Positions 7,993 through 17,208 of a stretch of DNA of 34,832 bases are shown piece after piece. The stretch is from the NCBI GenBank assembly GCA_017453465.1, contig JAFTEV010000016.1, positions 1 through 34,832 of the forward strand. Direction: 5' to 3'. Origin of the DNA: Bacteroidaceae bacterium. GTDB taxonomy: Bacteria; Bacteroidota; Bacteroidia; Bacteroidales; Bacteroidaceae. The notes under the pieces are model-generated. The model was not told where the DNA came from, ran no database searches, and worked only from the letters and a program-made list of their open reading frames with translations. Numbering within the stretch: the first letter of the stretch is position 1; the number at the start of each line of letters is the position of its first letter. Both the position numbers and the translations under genes were made by a program.

Positions 7993-9756
7993 ATGCTATT
8001 TAGTTTGAGCCTATTTGCGTGGATAACCATCGCCATCATTGCAGCCAAGGTAGCCATCATGCTGAGAAGCAAGTTGCCAGGCGACATGCTGGCCCTTGGC
8101 ATCATTACCACACTGCTGCTTACCGGCACGCTCACACAGGACGAAGCCTTGTCGTGCTTCAGTTCACCCACGGTGATTATCGTGGGCGTGTTGTTTGTAT
8201 TAGGAGCCGGCATGGTGCATTCAGGCGTAATCCACTTGATTTCAAGGAATCTTGGCAATCCCAAGACACTGAAAATAGCCATCCTCAACCTCATGGTGCC
8301 AGTGACGCTCCTGAGTGCATTCCTCAACAGCTACACAATCATTTCCCTGTTTATCAATGTGGTGAGAGTGTGGAGCAAAAAGATTAAAATTCCCCTCTCA
8401 CAACTGCTCATTCCGCTGAGCTATGCCTCCACGCTGGGCGGTATCTGCACCATCATCGGCACACCCACCAACCTGCTCGTGGCAAACTTCTACGAAACGG
8501 GCACGGGTAAAGACATGAGATTCTTTGCCCCGCTCATTCCGGGTCTGGCCTGTGTTGTAGCAGGCACATTGCTGACCATCCTGCTGCGCCGACTGTTGCC
8601 CGTGCGCAAGTCGCCCGAAGAATCCTTCGAGAGCAGCAAGAACTACACCGTGGAACTGCTGGTCCCCACCGACTGCGACCGCATTGGCATGACGGTGGAA
8701 GAGGCCAAACTGCTCAACGTAACGGGTGGCCACCTGATTGAAATCGTGCGTTTCGACCGCGAAATCATTAGCCCGGTGCCCAACGACGAATTTATCCTTG
8801 GCGGCGACCGTCTGGTCTATACCGGAAAAATAGAAGACATCCTGCAACTGCGCGTCACCCACGGGCTGGTGAATGCAGCCCACCACGTGTTCAGCGTGAA
8901 CGAACTGGACAAGAACCGCAAGCTGCAAATGGCCAACGTGAGCATGAACAGCAGCCTGGCTGGGCAGTGCATGGCCAACTGCGATTTTGAAGAGAAACAC
9001 GGAGTCGTGCTGATTGCCGTGGCACGCGAGGGCGAGCGCATCAATGAAATTCCCCGCGAAACCATCATCCAACCCGGCGACACACTGCTCTTCGAGGGCA
9101 CCAAGATGAACCCCAACGAACTATCGGACGACCTACATTTCTTCGACCAGATAGCCCTGCCGCAACAGGGGCAGAAAACCTACGTCAGCATGTTGATACT
9201 CCTGGCCATGGTCGTGCTCTCTGGTTCCAATGTGATGACACTGCTCAACAGCGCACTGCTGGCAGCCGTTGCCATGCTCGTCACGCACTGTTGCTCCGTC
9301 GAGCAGATGCAACGCTCCATCAACTGGAAACTCATCATGGTCTTCGCGGGCAGCGTCTGCCTGGGAAAAGCCATCGACGCAACGGGCCTGTCGCACACGC
9401 TGGGCGAAATCGTGACAATCGCATCGGGCACCAATCCCCTGCTGGCACTCATCATCATCTGCCTCTTTGCCACTACCATCACGGAGTTCATCTCCAACAC
9501 CACGGCGGCTGCGGTGCTCATCCCCATTGCGCTCGACATCGCCCATGTGATGAATGCCAACCCCATGACATTCGCCATAGCCCTCATGATCAGCGTATCG
9601 TCCAGCTTTGCTACCCCCATCGGCAGCGAGGCAAACATCATGATTTACGGCTCTGGCGGCTATAAGTTCACCGACTTCATGAAGATTGGCCTGCCCATGA
9701 ACCTCGTCATCCTGGCCACCAATCTGCTGGTCACCTGTTTGGTCTATCCCTTGTAA
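7993..9756 (+). CDS. SLC13/DASS-type ion-coupled anion carrier with two RCK_C (TrkA_C) domains
   Basis: 587 residues in the inner membrane. About five N-terminal membrane segments (residues 1-205) include the substrate-loop sequence IIGTPTNLLV. Two cytosolic TrkA_C/RCK_C domains follow (about 215-285 and 305-375), and then a second membrane half with the carrier signature SNTTAAAVLIPIA and a matching ATPIGSEANIMIYG loop. The family imports sulfate or dicarboxylates with Na+. The central RCK_C pair is typical of the YfbS-like branch and points to control by a small ligand. It follows the STAS/RsbW trio and precedes another RCK_C carrier. Substrate unknown. Confidence 0.87.
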   Translation: MLFSLSLFAWITIAIIAAKVAIMLRSKLPGDMLALGIITTLLLTGTLTQDEALSCFSSPTVIIVGVLFVLGAGMVHSGVIHLISRNLGNPKTLKIAILNLMVPVTLLSAFLNSYTIISLFINVVRVWSKKIKIPLSQLLIPLSYASTLGGICTIIGTPTNLLVANFYETGTGKDMRFFAPLIPGLACVVAGTLLTILLRRLLPVRKSPEESFESSKNYTVELLVPTDCDRIGMTVEEAKLLNVTGGHLIEIVRFDREIISPVPNDEFILGGDRLVYTGKIEDILQLRVTHGLVNAAHHVFSVNELDKNRKLQMANVSMNSSLAGQCMANCDFEEKHGVVLIAVAREGERINEIPRETIIQPGDTLLFEGTKMNPNELSDDLHFFDQIALPQQGQKTYVSMLILLAMVVLSGSNVMTLLNSALLAAVAMLVTHCCSVEQMQRSINWKLIMVFAGSVCLGKAIDATGLSHTLGEIVTIASGTNPLLALIIICLFATTITEFISNTTAAAVLIPIALDIAHVMNANPMTFAIALMISVSSSFATPIGSEANIMIYGSGGYKFTDFMKIGLPMNLVILATNLLVTCLVYPL

Positions 9757-9786
9757 CTCGAAAACAACAAAATTCAAACCTATAAT

Positions 9787-11508
9787 ATGCAGTGGTTGAT
9801 TGATTTACTAATGACTGGCGGCGGCGTTGCGCACACCGTCGTACTCTACTCCATCGTCATCGCCCTGGGCGTGGCACTGGGCAGCAAAGTGAAAATTGCT
9901 GGCATCTCGCTCGGCGTTACGTGGATTCTCTTCGTGGGCATCTTGGCTGGCGACCTGCTCATGCGCGGCGGTGTGGAGGAAAACACTGCGGTGCTCAACT
10001 TCGTGCAGGACTTCGGACTCATCCTCTTCGTCTTCTCCATCGGCTTGCAGGTAGGTCCCTCATTCTTCTCCTCCCTCAAGCAGGGCGGACTGAAAGCCAA
10101 CGGCGTGGCAGCCGGCATTGTGGCACTGAACATCGTGGTCATGCTCACGCTCTACTACAGCTGCCGCAACTTCATCCCCGCAGCCGACAACCTGCCCATG
10201 ATGGTGGGCACCCTGTGCGGTGCCATTACAAACACACCCGGCCTTGGTGCCGCCAACGCCGCGCTGGACCAGATTAACGCCGTCAGCCCGAACATCTTCG
10301 GCGAAGACGGCATCCCAGTCATTGCCAACGGCTACGCCTGTGCCTACCCGCTCGGCGTTGTGGGCATCATCCTGAGCATAGTGCTCATCCGCGTCTTCTT
10401 CAAGGTAAACTTCAAGGCCGAAGAAGACCACTTCAACAAGAAGAACGGCAAGAATGAGGCCGTAAAGCCCCACCTGATGACCATCAAGGTGTTCAACCCC
10501 GCCATCAACGGAAAGACCATCCTGCAGGTGCGCGGTTTCATCGGGCGCGACTTCGTGTGCTCCCGCCTGCTCCATAATGGCCACATCACCGTGCCCAACA
10601 AGGACACCCTGCTCACCGTGGACGACAAGCTCTACATCGTCTGTGCGCACGACGACGCAGAAGCCATCATCGCCTTCATCGGACCCGAAACCGAGGTGGA
10701 CTGGGAAATTCAGGACGTGACAATGGCATCCAAGAAACTCACCGTCACCAAGAGCAGCATCAACGGCAAGACCCTGGGCTCGCTCCACTCCAGCAGCATC
10801 TACGGCGTGAACGTGACGCGCATCTACCGCTCCGGCATCGAACTCTTCGCCAGCCCCAGCGTCATCCTGCAGGTGGGCGACATCATCACCACCGTGGGTC
10901 CGGAGGACTCCGTGGACCGCTTTGCCAACAAGATAGGTGACTCGAAACAGGCTCTCGACAAGCCCAACCTGCTCACCCTCTTCGTCGGCATCCTGGTGGG
11001 CATCATCTTCGGCATGATTCCCATCTCCATCCCCGGCATGTCGGTGCCCGTGAAGCTCGGTCTGGCCGGTGGCCCGCTCATCATCGCCATCTGTCTGGGA
11101 CGCTTTGGCTACAAACTGAAGCTCGTGGCCTACACCACCAACTCCGCATCGCTCATGATTCGAGACATCGGCCTCGTCCTCTTCCTGGCCAGTGTGGGCA
11201 TCAAGGCAGGCGGCAACTTTGTCGATACCGTCATTAACGGCGGCTACCACTACGTGTGGATGGGCTTCCTCATCACCGTCATTCCGCTCATCGCGATGGG
11301 CATCTTCGCCCGCGCCAAGTGGAGGATGAACTACTTCCTCATTTCGGGCATCATGGCCGGAGCCACTACCGACCCGCCAGCACTGGCCTTCTCTACGGCG
11401 CAGGCCAACAACGGCATCCCGTCCGTAGGCTACTCCACGGTCTATCCACTCTCCATGTTCCTCCGCATCATCACCGCGCAGGTGCTCATCCTGTTCTTCT
11501 GCGGATAA
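9787..11508 (+). CDS. AspT/YidE-type carrier with two RCK_C domains (AAE family)
   Basis: 573 residues built as a duplication. Each half has about five to six membrane segments of the YidE/YbjL type. The first half carries TLCGAITNTPGLGAAN; the second carries MAGATTDPPALAFSTAQANN near the C-terminus. Between them (about 225-385) sit two TrkA_C/RCK_C domains. The founding member AspT exchanges aspartate for alanine, but most relatives, including this Bacteroidetes type, have no known substrate. It lies 30 nt behind the SLC13 gene and 9 nt before the CcdA/ArsG-like gene, so a shared transcript is likely. Two neighbouring carriers with the same regulatory domain suggest a shared signal (inference). 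Confidence 0.87.
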   Translation: MQWLIDLLMTGGGVAHTVVLYSIVIALGVALGSKVKIAGISLGVTWILFVGILAGDLLMRGGVEENTAVLNFVQDFGLILFVFSIGLQVGPSFFSSLKQGGLKANGVAAGIVALNIVVMLTLYYSCRNFIPAADNLPMMVGTLCGAITNTPGLGAANAALDQINAVSPNIFGEDGIPVIANGYACAYPLGVVGIILSIVLIRVFFKVNFKAEEDHFNKKNGKNEAVKPHLMTIKVFNPAINGKTILQVRGFIGRDFVCSRLLHNGHITVPNKDTLLTVDDKLYIVCAHDDAEAIIAFIGPETEVDWEIQDVTMASKKLTVTKSSINGKTLGSLHSSSIYGVNVTRIYRSGIELFASPSVILQVGDIITTVGPEDSVDRFANKIGDSKQALDKPNLLTLFVGILVGIIFGMIPISIPGMSVPVKLGLAGGPLIIAICLGRFGYKLKLVAYTTNSASLMIRDIGLVLFLASVGIKAGGNFVDTVINGGYHYVWMGFLITVIPLIAMGIFARAKWRMNYFLISGIMAGATTDPPALAFSTAQANNGIPSVGYSTVYPLSMFLRIITAQVLILFFCG

Positions 11509-11517
11509 AACAGACTT

Positions 11518-12216
11518 ATGAACCTCTTTCAACTCATAAACTCACTGACGCAGTCAACAGACCTTCCGCTGTTGACTGCCTTTTTCCTGGGTCTGCTCGT
11601 CGCACTCAACCCCTGCCAGCTGGCCATCAACGTGTCGGCACTGACCTACATTCTGAAACACGACAAGGCTCGCAGTGCGTCGCTCACCTACGCCATGGGC
11701 CGCTCCGCCACCTACACCCTACTGGGCTGGACACTGATGTGCCTCATCGGGGGCGGTCAGAACGTGGAGGGCGTACAGCAGCTGCTCAGCCAGGCCGAAG
11801 TGCTGCTGCCCTACATCCTCATCGCCATTGGCCTCTTCATGCTCTCCCGCTCCTTCCATGCCCACCATCACGACGGCGAGAGCTGTCACCACTCCGGGCA
11901 AATCATTCGCCGCAACGGACCCCTCGGTTCGCTCATCCTCGGCATGACCCTCGCTCTGGCCTTCTGTCCCGAAAGTGCCGTGTTCTACTTTGGGCTGATG
12001 CTCCCGCTCTCCATGACCAGCAGTGCCGGGCTGCTCGTTCCCCTCGTCTTCGCCCTGGCCGCCAGCCTGCCCGTCCTTGGGTTGGCATGGCTCATGGCAA
12101 AAGCCACACAGAAGGCAGAGCAAGTGAGCCACGCCTTCGAGCACGCCCAGCAGTGGCTCAATGCCCTCACGGGGCTTCTGTTCATCGCTGCCGGCATACT
12201 CCTGTTCTGGGAATAA
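11518..12216 (+). CDS. CcdA/TauE-like membrane protein (ArsG-like permease)
   Basis: 232 residues with about six membrane segments. Two cysteine-proline-type motifs, L-N-P-C-Q near residue 37 and F-C-P-E-S near residue 152, fall at the paired positions of CcdA-fold proteins, which carry reducing power or export thiol-reactive compounds across the inner membrane. A loop at about residues 118-131 is His-rich (H-A-H-H-H-D-G-E-S-C-H-H) and could bind a metal. Many Bacteroidetes relatives are labelled aromatic-arsenical efflux permease ArsG or sulfite exporter. No ars genes are present here, so arsenic export is only one option beside disulfide relay. It starts 9 nt after the AspT-like gene. Confidence 0.75.
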   Translation: MNLFQLINSLTQSTDLPLLTAFFLGLLVALNPCQLAINVSALTYILKHDKARSASLTYAMGRSATYTLLGWTLMCLIGGGQNVEGVQQLLSQAEVLLPYILIAIGLFMLSRSFHAHHHDGESCHHSGQIIRRNGPLGSLILGMTLALAFCPESAVFYFGLMLPLSMTSSAGLLVPLVFALAASLPVLGLAWLMAKATQKAEQVSHAFEHAQQWLNALTGLLFIAAGILLFWE

Positions 12217-12244
12217 CGCCCTGCCCCGCTGCATTGCCGCTGCC

Positions 12245-12386
12245 GTGGGGAAGTTCTCCCGCCGTTGCGGGAAAGCACTCCCACTGCGCCGCCACCCCAT
12301 TGCTACCGTCATCACACAGTTTTCCCGCTGCTGTGGCAGAACGTTGCCACGACAGCGGGAAAACTTTGCTGCGGCTGTGGGAGTGC
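12245..12386. repeat. GC-rich intergenic repeats, copy 2, with a strong hairpin
   Basis: This lies between two convergent genes. The 18-mer at 12245-12262 (GTGGGGAAGTTCTCCCGC) matches 1797-1814 in 17 of 18 bases. GTGGGAGTGC at 12377-12386 and its inverse at 12275-12284 match the unit of the array at 31478. The hairpin 12318-12365 has a perfect 13-bp outer stem (AGTTTTCCCGCTG and its complement), two mismatches, and six more pairs. It could stop converging transcripts, though no U-run follows either arm. Confidence 0.75.
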
Positions 12387-12410
12387 ATTTCCACCGAGGG
12401 AGCCATGCTG

Positions 12411-13469
12411 TTACATCTCCTTCACGATGTAAATCTGTGTGGGGAAGTGGTCGCTGTAGCCATCCTGCCAGATGCCTGCGCTGGTGGTGCGGCGGGGTGC
12501 GCCCGTGTAGCGGCCTTCGACCGTGGTCATGTATTCAGGCATGTAGATTTCGTTCTTGAAGAACTTGAAGTCCGAGCGGTCATCACCCAGCATGTTGGCA
12601 GTGAAGATTATCTGGTCGAAGAGGTTCCACATGTTGTCGTAGAGCAAGGTGCCCTGCCCCTTTTTGCGCAATATATCGTTCCAGGGGTCGTAGAGGTCCT
12701 GCGGACTTGTGATTTTCTTCTTGGAGAGCTTGGCCCCCAGTGCCTCGGTGACCGACTTGTTGTCGGGGTCGTCGTTGAGGTCGCCCATGATGACAATCTT
12801 GGCATTTGGCTGCACGGCCTGAATGGAATCGACCACGCCACGGACTATGCGGGCAATGAACTCGCGGCTCTCGCTGGATGCGGCACGCGAGGGCCAGTGG
12901 TTCACGAGGAAATGGAACTGCTCGCCCAGCAGACTGCCCTCAACGTGGAAGATGCCGCGTGTGATGTGTCCGTCACTGAATTTCTTGTAAGCCTCGGTTG
13001 TGGAAATCAGTTCGCTCTTCCGTGGCTTAAACATCTTGGGGTTATAGAGGCATGCCACGTCCACGCCGCGTGCGTCATCTCCCTCAATATGAAGGAACTT
13101 ATATCCCTTGTCTGCAAGCTTTGGTTGAGCCACCAGGTCGCGCAGCGCATTGGCGTTTTCCACCTCCGACACGCCGATGAATGCTGCCCCACCCTTGACG
13201 CGCTCTGTGCAGAGTTCGCTCAGCACTCGCGAGAGCTTCTCCAGCTTGCGCTTGTACTTCATTCCGTCCCAGTGGTAAGAGCCGTCGGGCAGGAACTCGT
13301 AGTCGTTCTTGCCCTCGTCGTGCAGGGTGTCGAAAAGGTTCTCAAGATTGTAGAATGCAATGCCCGCATAGATGGTGCGCTTCTGGGGCTGTCCGCCCAC
13401 ATCGGGAGTGGCCGACATCAGCGCAAATCCCAACAATGCGACACAAACGGATAACAAAGTTTTTTTCAT
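12411..13469 (-). CDS. Secreted endonuclease/exonuclease/phosphatase (EEP) family protein
   Basis: 352 residues with an N-terminal signal peptide (MKKTLLSVCVALLGFALMSA), hence periplasmic or exported. The EEP (DNase I-like) fold is shown by F-Y-N-L-E-N-L-F near residue 40, S-E-V-E-N with the metal-binding Glu, N-H-W-P-S with the catalytic His, G-D-L-N-D-D with the catalytic Asp/Asn, and S-D-H-F-P near the C-terminus. All the usual catalytic positions are present. The family includes DNases and phosphodiesterases. It is transcribed divergently from the TonB-receptor operon across a 168-nt region, and that operon also encodes a nuclease, so it most likely attacks nucleic acid outside the cytoplasm. 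Phosphodiesterase activity on another substrate remains possible. Confidence 0.88.
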   Translation of the reverse strand: MKKTLLSVCVALLGFALMSATPDVGGQPQKRTIYAGIAFYNLENLFDTLHDEGKNDYEFLPDGSYHWDGMKYKRKLEKLSRVLSELCTERVKGGAAFIGVSEVENANALRDLVAQPKLADKGYKFLHIEGDDARGVDVACLYNPKMFKPRKSELISTTEAYKKFSDGHITRGIFHVEGSLLGEQFHFLVNHWPSRAASSESREFIARIVRGVVDSIQAVQPNAKIVIMGDLNDDPDNKSVTEALGAKLSKKKITSPQDLYDPWNDILRKKGQGTLLYDNMWNLFDQIIFTANMLGDDRSDFKFFKNEIYMPEYMTTVEGRYTGAPRRTTSAGIWQDGYSDHFPTQIYIVKEM

Positions 13470-13594
13470 GGTAAAATGCTGTTTGTAGTTATTGATAGCG
13501 CAAATATCTTAAAAAAAATTGGTATTTCACTTATATTTCCATGTAAAATTCATCTTTTTTACAGAAAGAAGCCTCAGTTCACCAAGTTTTTTAT

Positions 13595-13602
13595 TAAATT
13601 TG
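13595..13602 (+). promoter_or_regulatory. -7 box for the TonB-receptor operon
   Basis: TAAATTTG fits TAnnTTTG, 36 nt before the ATG at 13638. No clear TTTG lies at the expected -33 distance. On the other strand a weaker box (complement of 13501-13508, one mismatch) could serve the divergent EEP gene. The whole spacer 13470-13637 is AT-rich. Confidence 0.5.
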
Positions 13603-13637
13603 TGCCCAAATAGACAAAATAAACAAAAACCATCACT

Positions 13638-16325
13638 ATGAGTAAAGGCTTTATAATTCTTACGGCAGCCCTGTGCGTAGCTTCTCACGGAATGGCTCAG
13701 AACGTGGTTCTGGCCGACTCCATCGCTGGCGAGGACGACTTCGACTTCTCGCTGACCGAGGGGCAAATTGACGAGGACGCAGAAGCTGCCAGTACCGTCA
13801 CACTGGTACAAAGCTCAAAAGACCCGTACTTGAATGAAATTGGCTACAAGTGGTCGGCCATGCGATTTAAATACCGCTCGCTCGACAACGCCTACGTGGG
13901 CAATTACATCAACGGAATCAAATTTAACAATGTGGAGAACGGACGCTTCAGCTTCTCTGGCATCACGGGCGGACTGAACGACGCCACCCGCAACAAGACG
14001 GGCGGCGGATTCCTGGACCAGTGCAAGTTTGGCTACTCACCCCTGGGCGGAGCCACCGACATTGACATCCGCGCCAGCCACTATGCCGCTGGCCACAAGG
14101 TGGGACTGGCCCTGACCAACCGCAACTATGTGGTGCGCGGACTCTACACCTATGCCACGGGCCTGATGAAGAGTGGCTGGGCACTGATGGGCAGCTTTGG
14201 CTACCGCTACTCAAAGGAGGGCAACATCGAGGGAACCTTCTACAACAGCTTCTCCTTCATGCTCGGAGCCGAAAAGCAATGGGACAAGCACAGCCTCTCG
14301 TTCAACATCTGGGGCGCACCCACCGAGCGCGGACAGCAGGGAGCATCCACCGAGGAAGCCTACTCGCTGGCTGGCACACACTTCTACAACCCCTATTGGG
14401 GCTACCAGAACGGCAAGAAGCGCAACAGCCGCGTAGTCACCGAGTTCTCGCCCAGTGCCCTGATTACGTGGGACTGGAAAATCAACGACGACACCAAGCT
14501 CTCCACCTCGGCAGCAGCCACGTGGATGAACTACGCCAGCACAGCCCTATCCTACAACAACGCCTACAACCCGCGACCCGACTACTACAAGAACCTGCCC
14601 TCGGCAGTCTTCAACGTCTATAACGATGCCTACAACGACGGCGGATGGCTCAGCGAGAACCCCGGCGTGATGGAGCAGTACCGCAACCTCTACGACTACT
14701 GGACCAGCTCGAAGTACAACCGCCAAGTGAAGTGGGACCAGATGTACGCCCAGAACGAGGCCAACAACGCCACCGGCAAAGATGCGCTCTACTACCTGGA
14801 AAAGCGTCACAACAACCAGCTGGCCTTTAACCTCAGCTCCATACTGAACGGCAAGTTCGGCACCCACGGAGCCTACACCCTGGGACTCAACGTCAACAGC
14901 ACCAAGGGTATGCACTACAAGACCATGGCAGACCTGCTGGGCGCAAGCACATTCCACGACTACGACAACTACTCACTGAACAAGTACGGCTCGCAGTCCA
15001 AGGAATACCAGAACGACCTCGACAATCCCGACCGCATCATCCGCAAGGGCGACAAGTTTGGCTACAACTATAATATATATGTAAACAAGGTGAAGGGCTT
15101 CTTCAACAATACCTGGAAGACGGGCGGCTTCACCCTCTCCTACAGCGGAGACATCGAGGGCACATGGATAGAACGCGAGGGCCTCATGCGCAACGGACGC
15201 GCAGCCAACTACTCGAAGGGCCGCAGCGGAGCAGCCAAGTTCCTGGGCGGCGGCGGCAAACTGATGCTCTCCCAGAAGATAGCTACCTCAGTGCTCTACG
15301 TGGGCGGTAGCATCGAGAGCCAAGCCCCCCTTGCCTACAACGCATTCGTGGCTCCGCGCATCAACAACAATTTCGTGGACAACCTGAAGAACGAATGGTA
15401 CTGGAACGCAGAGGCCGGCTACCAGTGGTACTTCGGCCCCGTCAGCGGTAAGGTTGCAGCCTACTACACACGCTTCAACAACGTCACCCAGCAGACAGCC
15501 TTCTACAACGACGACGCATCCTACCTCACCTACATCAGCATGACTGGCATACAGAAGGAATACAAGGGTCTGGAGGCAGCCATCACCGTGAAGCTGGTGG
15601 GCAACCTGAAGCTCAACCTCTTCGGCACACTGGCCGACGCCAAGTACCTGAACAACCCCAACGCGCAGCTGGCCTACGAAGGCTCCGACGCAGCCACCAT
15701 CAAGAGCATCAACGCCTTTGAAAACAAGGTGACAGGCGGCAACAACCCGCTGCAAGTGTTCATGAAGAACGTCAAGGTAGAGACCACACCGCTCACAGCA
15801 GCCACCGTGGGACTCAGCTACAACGTCAGCGGCTGGTATTTCGATGTGAACCTGAACTACTTCGACCGACTCTACATCTCGGCCTCACCCTACCGCCGCC
15901 TCAGCAACTCTGCCGAATGTGGCGTGACGGGCTATGCCAGCGACTACCAGTCCATCAATGTCAACACAGGCACAGTGACCGATGCCTACGGCGCAGCACA
16001 AGCCATGGCCGCCAGCGGACACGCTGCCTACGTCTATGATGCACAGACGGGCGAAGTGCTCGAAGGCTACTCGCCCGACCAGGAGAAGGCCAAAGGCGGA
16101 TTCATGCTGGATGCCAGCATCGGCAAGAGCATCTACCTGTCGGGCGGCAAGCGACTCAGCATCAACCTGCAAGTGCAGAACATCACCAACAACACCAACA
16201 TGAAGACAGGTGGCTATGAGCAGAACCGCGCCGACCGTCCCTACGACTACATCTTCTCGCGCAACAACTTCTACTACTACGCCAATGCCATCAACGCATT
16301 CCTCAACGTCAGTCTTAAATTCTAA
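13638..16325 (+). CDS. TonB-dependent outer-membrane receptor
   Basis: 895 residues with a signal peptide cleaved after about residue 20 (...ASHGMAQ). A plug domain follows (about 50-160; YVGNYINGIKFNN and the ITGGLNDATRNKTGG stretch), then a long barrel ending in Leu-Lys-Phe, the aromatic end expected of outer-membrane barrels. There is no carboxypeptidase-like N-terminal domain and no partner SusD, so this is not a standard polysaccharide-utilization receptor. The sequence closely resembles Bacteroidetes receptors found with DUF5689 lipoproteins. The next gene is 8 nt away and encodes exactly such a protein. With nucleases on both sides, oligonucleotides or nucleosides are the best cargo guess (inference). 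Confidence 0.9.
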   Translation: MSKGFIILTAALCVASHGMAQNVVLADSIAGEDDFDFSLTEGQIDEDAEAASTVTLVQSSKDPYLNEIGYKWSAMRFKYRSLDNAYVGNYINGIKFNNVENGRFSFSGITGGLNDATRNKTGGGFLDQCKFGYSPLGGATDIDIRASHYAAGHKVGLALTNRNYVVRGLYTYATGLMKSGWALMGSFGYRYSKEGNIEGTFYNSFSFMLGAEKQWDKHSLSFNIWGAPTERGQQGASTEEAYSLAGTHFYNPYWGYQNGKKRNSRVVTEFSPSALITWDWKINDDTKLSTSAAATWMNYASTALSYNNAYNPRPDYYKNLPSAVFNVYNDAYNDGGWLSENPGVMEQYRNLYDYWTSSKYNRQVKWDQMYAQNEANNATGKDALYYLEKRHNNQLAFNLSSILNGKFGTHGAYTLGLNVNSTKGMHYKTMADLLGASTFHDYDNYSLNKYGSQSKEYQNDLDNPDRIIRKGDKFGYNYNIYVNKVKGFFNNTWKTGGFTLSYSGDIEGTWIEREGLMRNGRAANYSKGRSGAAKFLGGGGKLMLSQKIATSVLYVGGSIESQAPLAYNAFVAPRINNNFVDNLKNEWYWNAEAGYQWYFGPVSGKVAAYYTRFNNVTQQTAFYNDDASYLTYISMTGIQKEYKGLEAAITVKLVGNLKLNLFGTLADAKYLNNPNAQLAYEGSDAATIKSINAFENKVTGGNNPLQVFMKNVKVETTPLTAATVGLSYNVSGWYFDVNLNYFDRLYISASPYRRLSNSAECGVTGYASDYQSINVNTGTVTDAYGAAQAMAASGHAAYVYDAQTGEVLEGYSPDQEKAKGGFMLDASIGKSIYLSGGKRLSINLQVQNITNNTNMKTGGYEQNRADRPYDYIFSRNNFYYYANAINAFLNVSLKF

Positions 16326-16333
16326 CCCGCACT

Positions 16334-17194
16334 ATGAAGAAATTACTATTCACCATACTTGCAGGAATGCTCGTAGCCTCCTGCATGAACAAATGGGACA
16401 CCGAATCGGTTGACAACGACCTCTACTCGGCCCCGAACATCGGCGAACCTACCACTACCATCCAGCAACTGCGCTCCACCTATGCCTCGGCCATCAGCAA
16501 CTCCAGCTACACGCAGGTGACAAAGGACGAAGTGGTGGAAGGCATCGTCACAGCCAACGACATCTCTGGCAACATCTACCAGTTCATCTACATCCAGCCC
16601 CTGGCAGCCGACGGCACGCTCGACACCTCGGAAGGCGGCATTGGCGTAGGCATTAAGGGCATAGGCTGTCTCTACACGCTCTACCCCGTAGGCCAGCGCA
16701 TCCGCATCAGCCTCAAAGACCTCTACGTGGGCGGCTACGGACAGGCACCCCGCATCGGTATGCCCTACATCAACACCAACGGAGCCATGCGCATGGGCCC
16801 CATGACCCTCGACATGATGAAGAAACACGTGCAGAAAGTGGGCAAACCACGTCCTGAACTCGTGGAGGCACGCGAAGTGACCGCTGCCGACCTCACCGCT
16901 GCTAACATCACCAAGCTCACCCCCATGCTCGTGGTACTGAAGAACGCCGAAATCAAAGACGCTGGCTGGCCCTACGCACACTGGGAAGTAGGCGGCGACA
17001 CCTATTCGGAGTATCACGACATCAACATTGGCGGCACCACCGTGAAGCAGCTGCTCTACACCAGCACCTCGGCCACCTTTGCCGGCGACACCATCCAGCC
17101 CGGACGGAAGACCATCTACGGACTCCTGGGCCGCTACTCCAGCAGCTACCAGCTCTCACTCCGCTCAATCGACGACATTATTGAACAGAAATAA
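16334..17194 (+). CDS. DUF5689-type surface lipoprotein
   Basis: 286 residues. The lipoprotein signal ends at C17 (V-A-S-C), so it is membrane-anchored and probably displayed beside the receptor. The body (about 55-280) matches what I recall as DUF5689: a repeated beta pattern starting at D-E-V-V-E-G-I-V-T-A-N-D, reminiscent of OB-folds. The OB-fold reading is from the strand pattern, not a search. It lies between the receptor (8-nt gap) and a second lipoprotein gene (14-nt gap). It probably takes the cargo-binding role that SusD plays in sugar systems, but no binding residue can be named. Confidence 0.82.
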   Translation: MKKLLFTILAGMLVASCMNKWDTESVDNDLYSAPNIGEPTTTIQQLRSTYASAISNSSYTQVTKDEVVEGIVTANDISGNIYQFIYIQPLAADGTLDTSEGGIGVGIKGIGCLYTLYPVGQRIRISLKDLYVGGYGQAPRIGMPYINTNGAMRMGPMTLDMMKKHVQKVGKPRPELVEAREVTAADLTAANITKLTPMLVVLKNAEIKDAGWPYAHWEVGGDTYSEYHDINIGGTTVKQLLYTSTSATFAGDTIQPGRKTIYGLLGRYSSSYQLSLRSIDDIIEQK

Positions 17195-17208
17195 ATACAC
17201 ATAGAACT

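Noticed and set aside
10060-11532. A 490-codon open frame on the minus strand
   Set aside because: Antisense to the AspT-like carrier; Asp/Glu/His/Gly-rich composition typical of a shadow frame.
12318-12365. Calling the hairpin an intrinsic terminator
   Set aside because: Neither arm is followed by a U-run; it is listed as part of a repeat instead.
11256-13454. A 732-codon open frame on the plus strand
   Set aside because: It crosses the ends of three real genes, runs antisense to the EEP gene and has no protein-like domain order.
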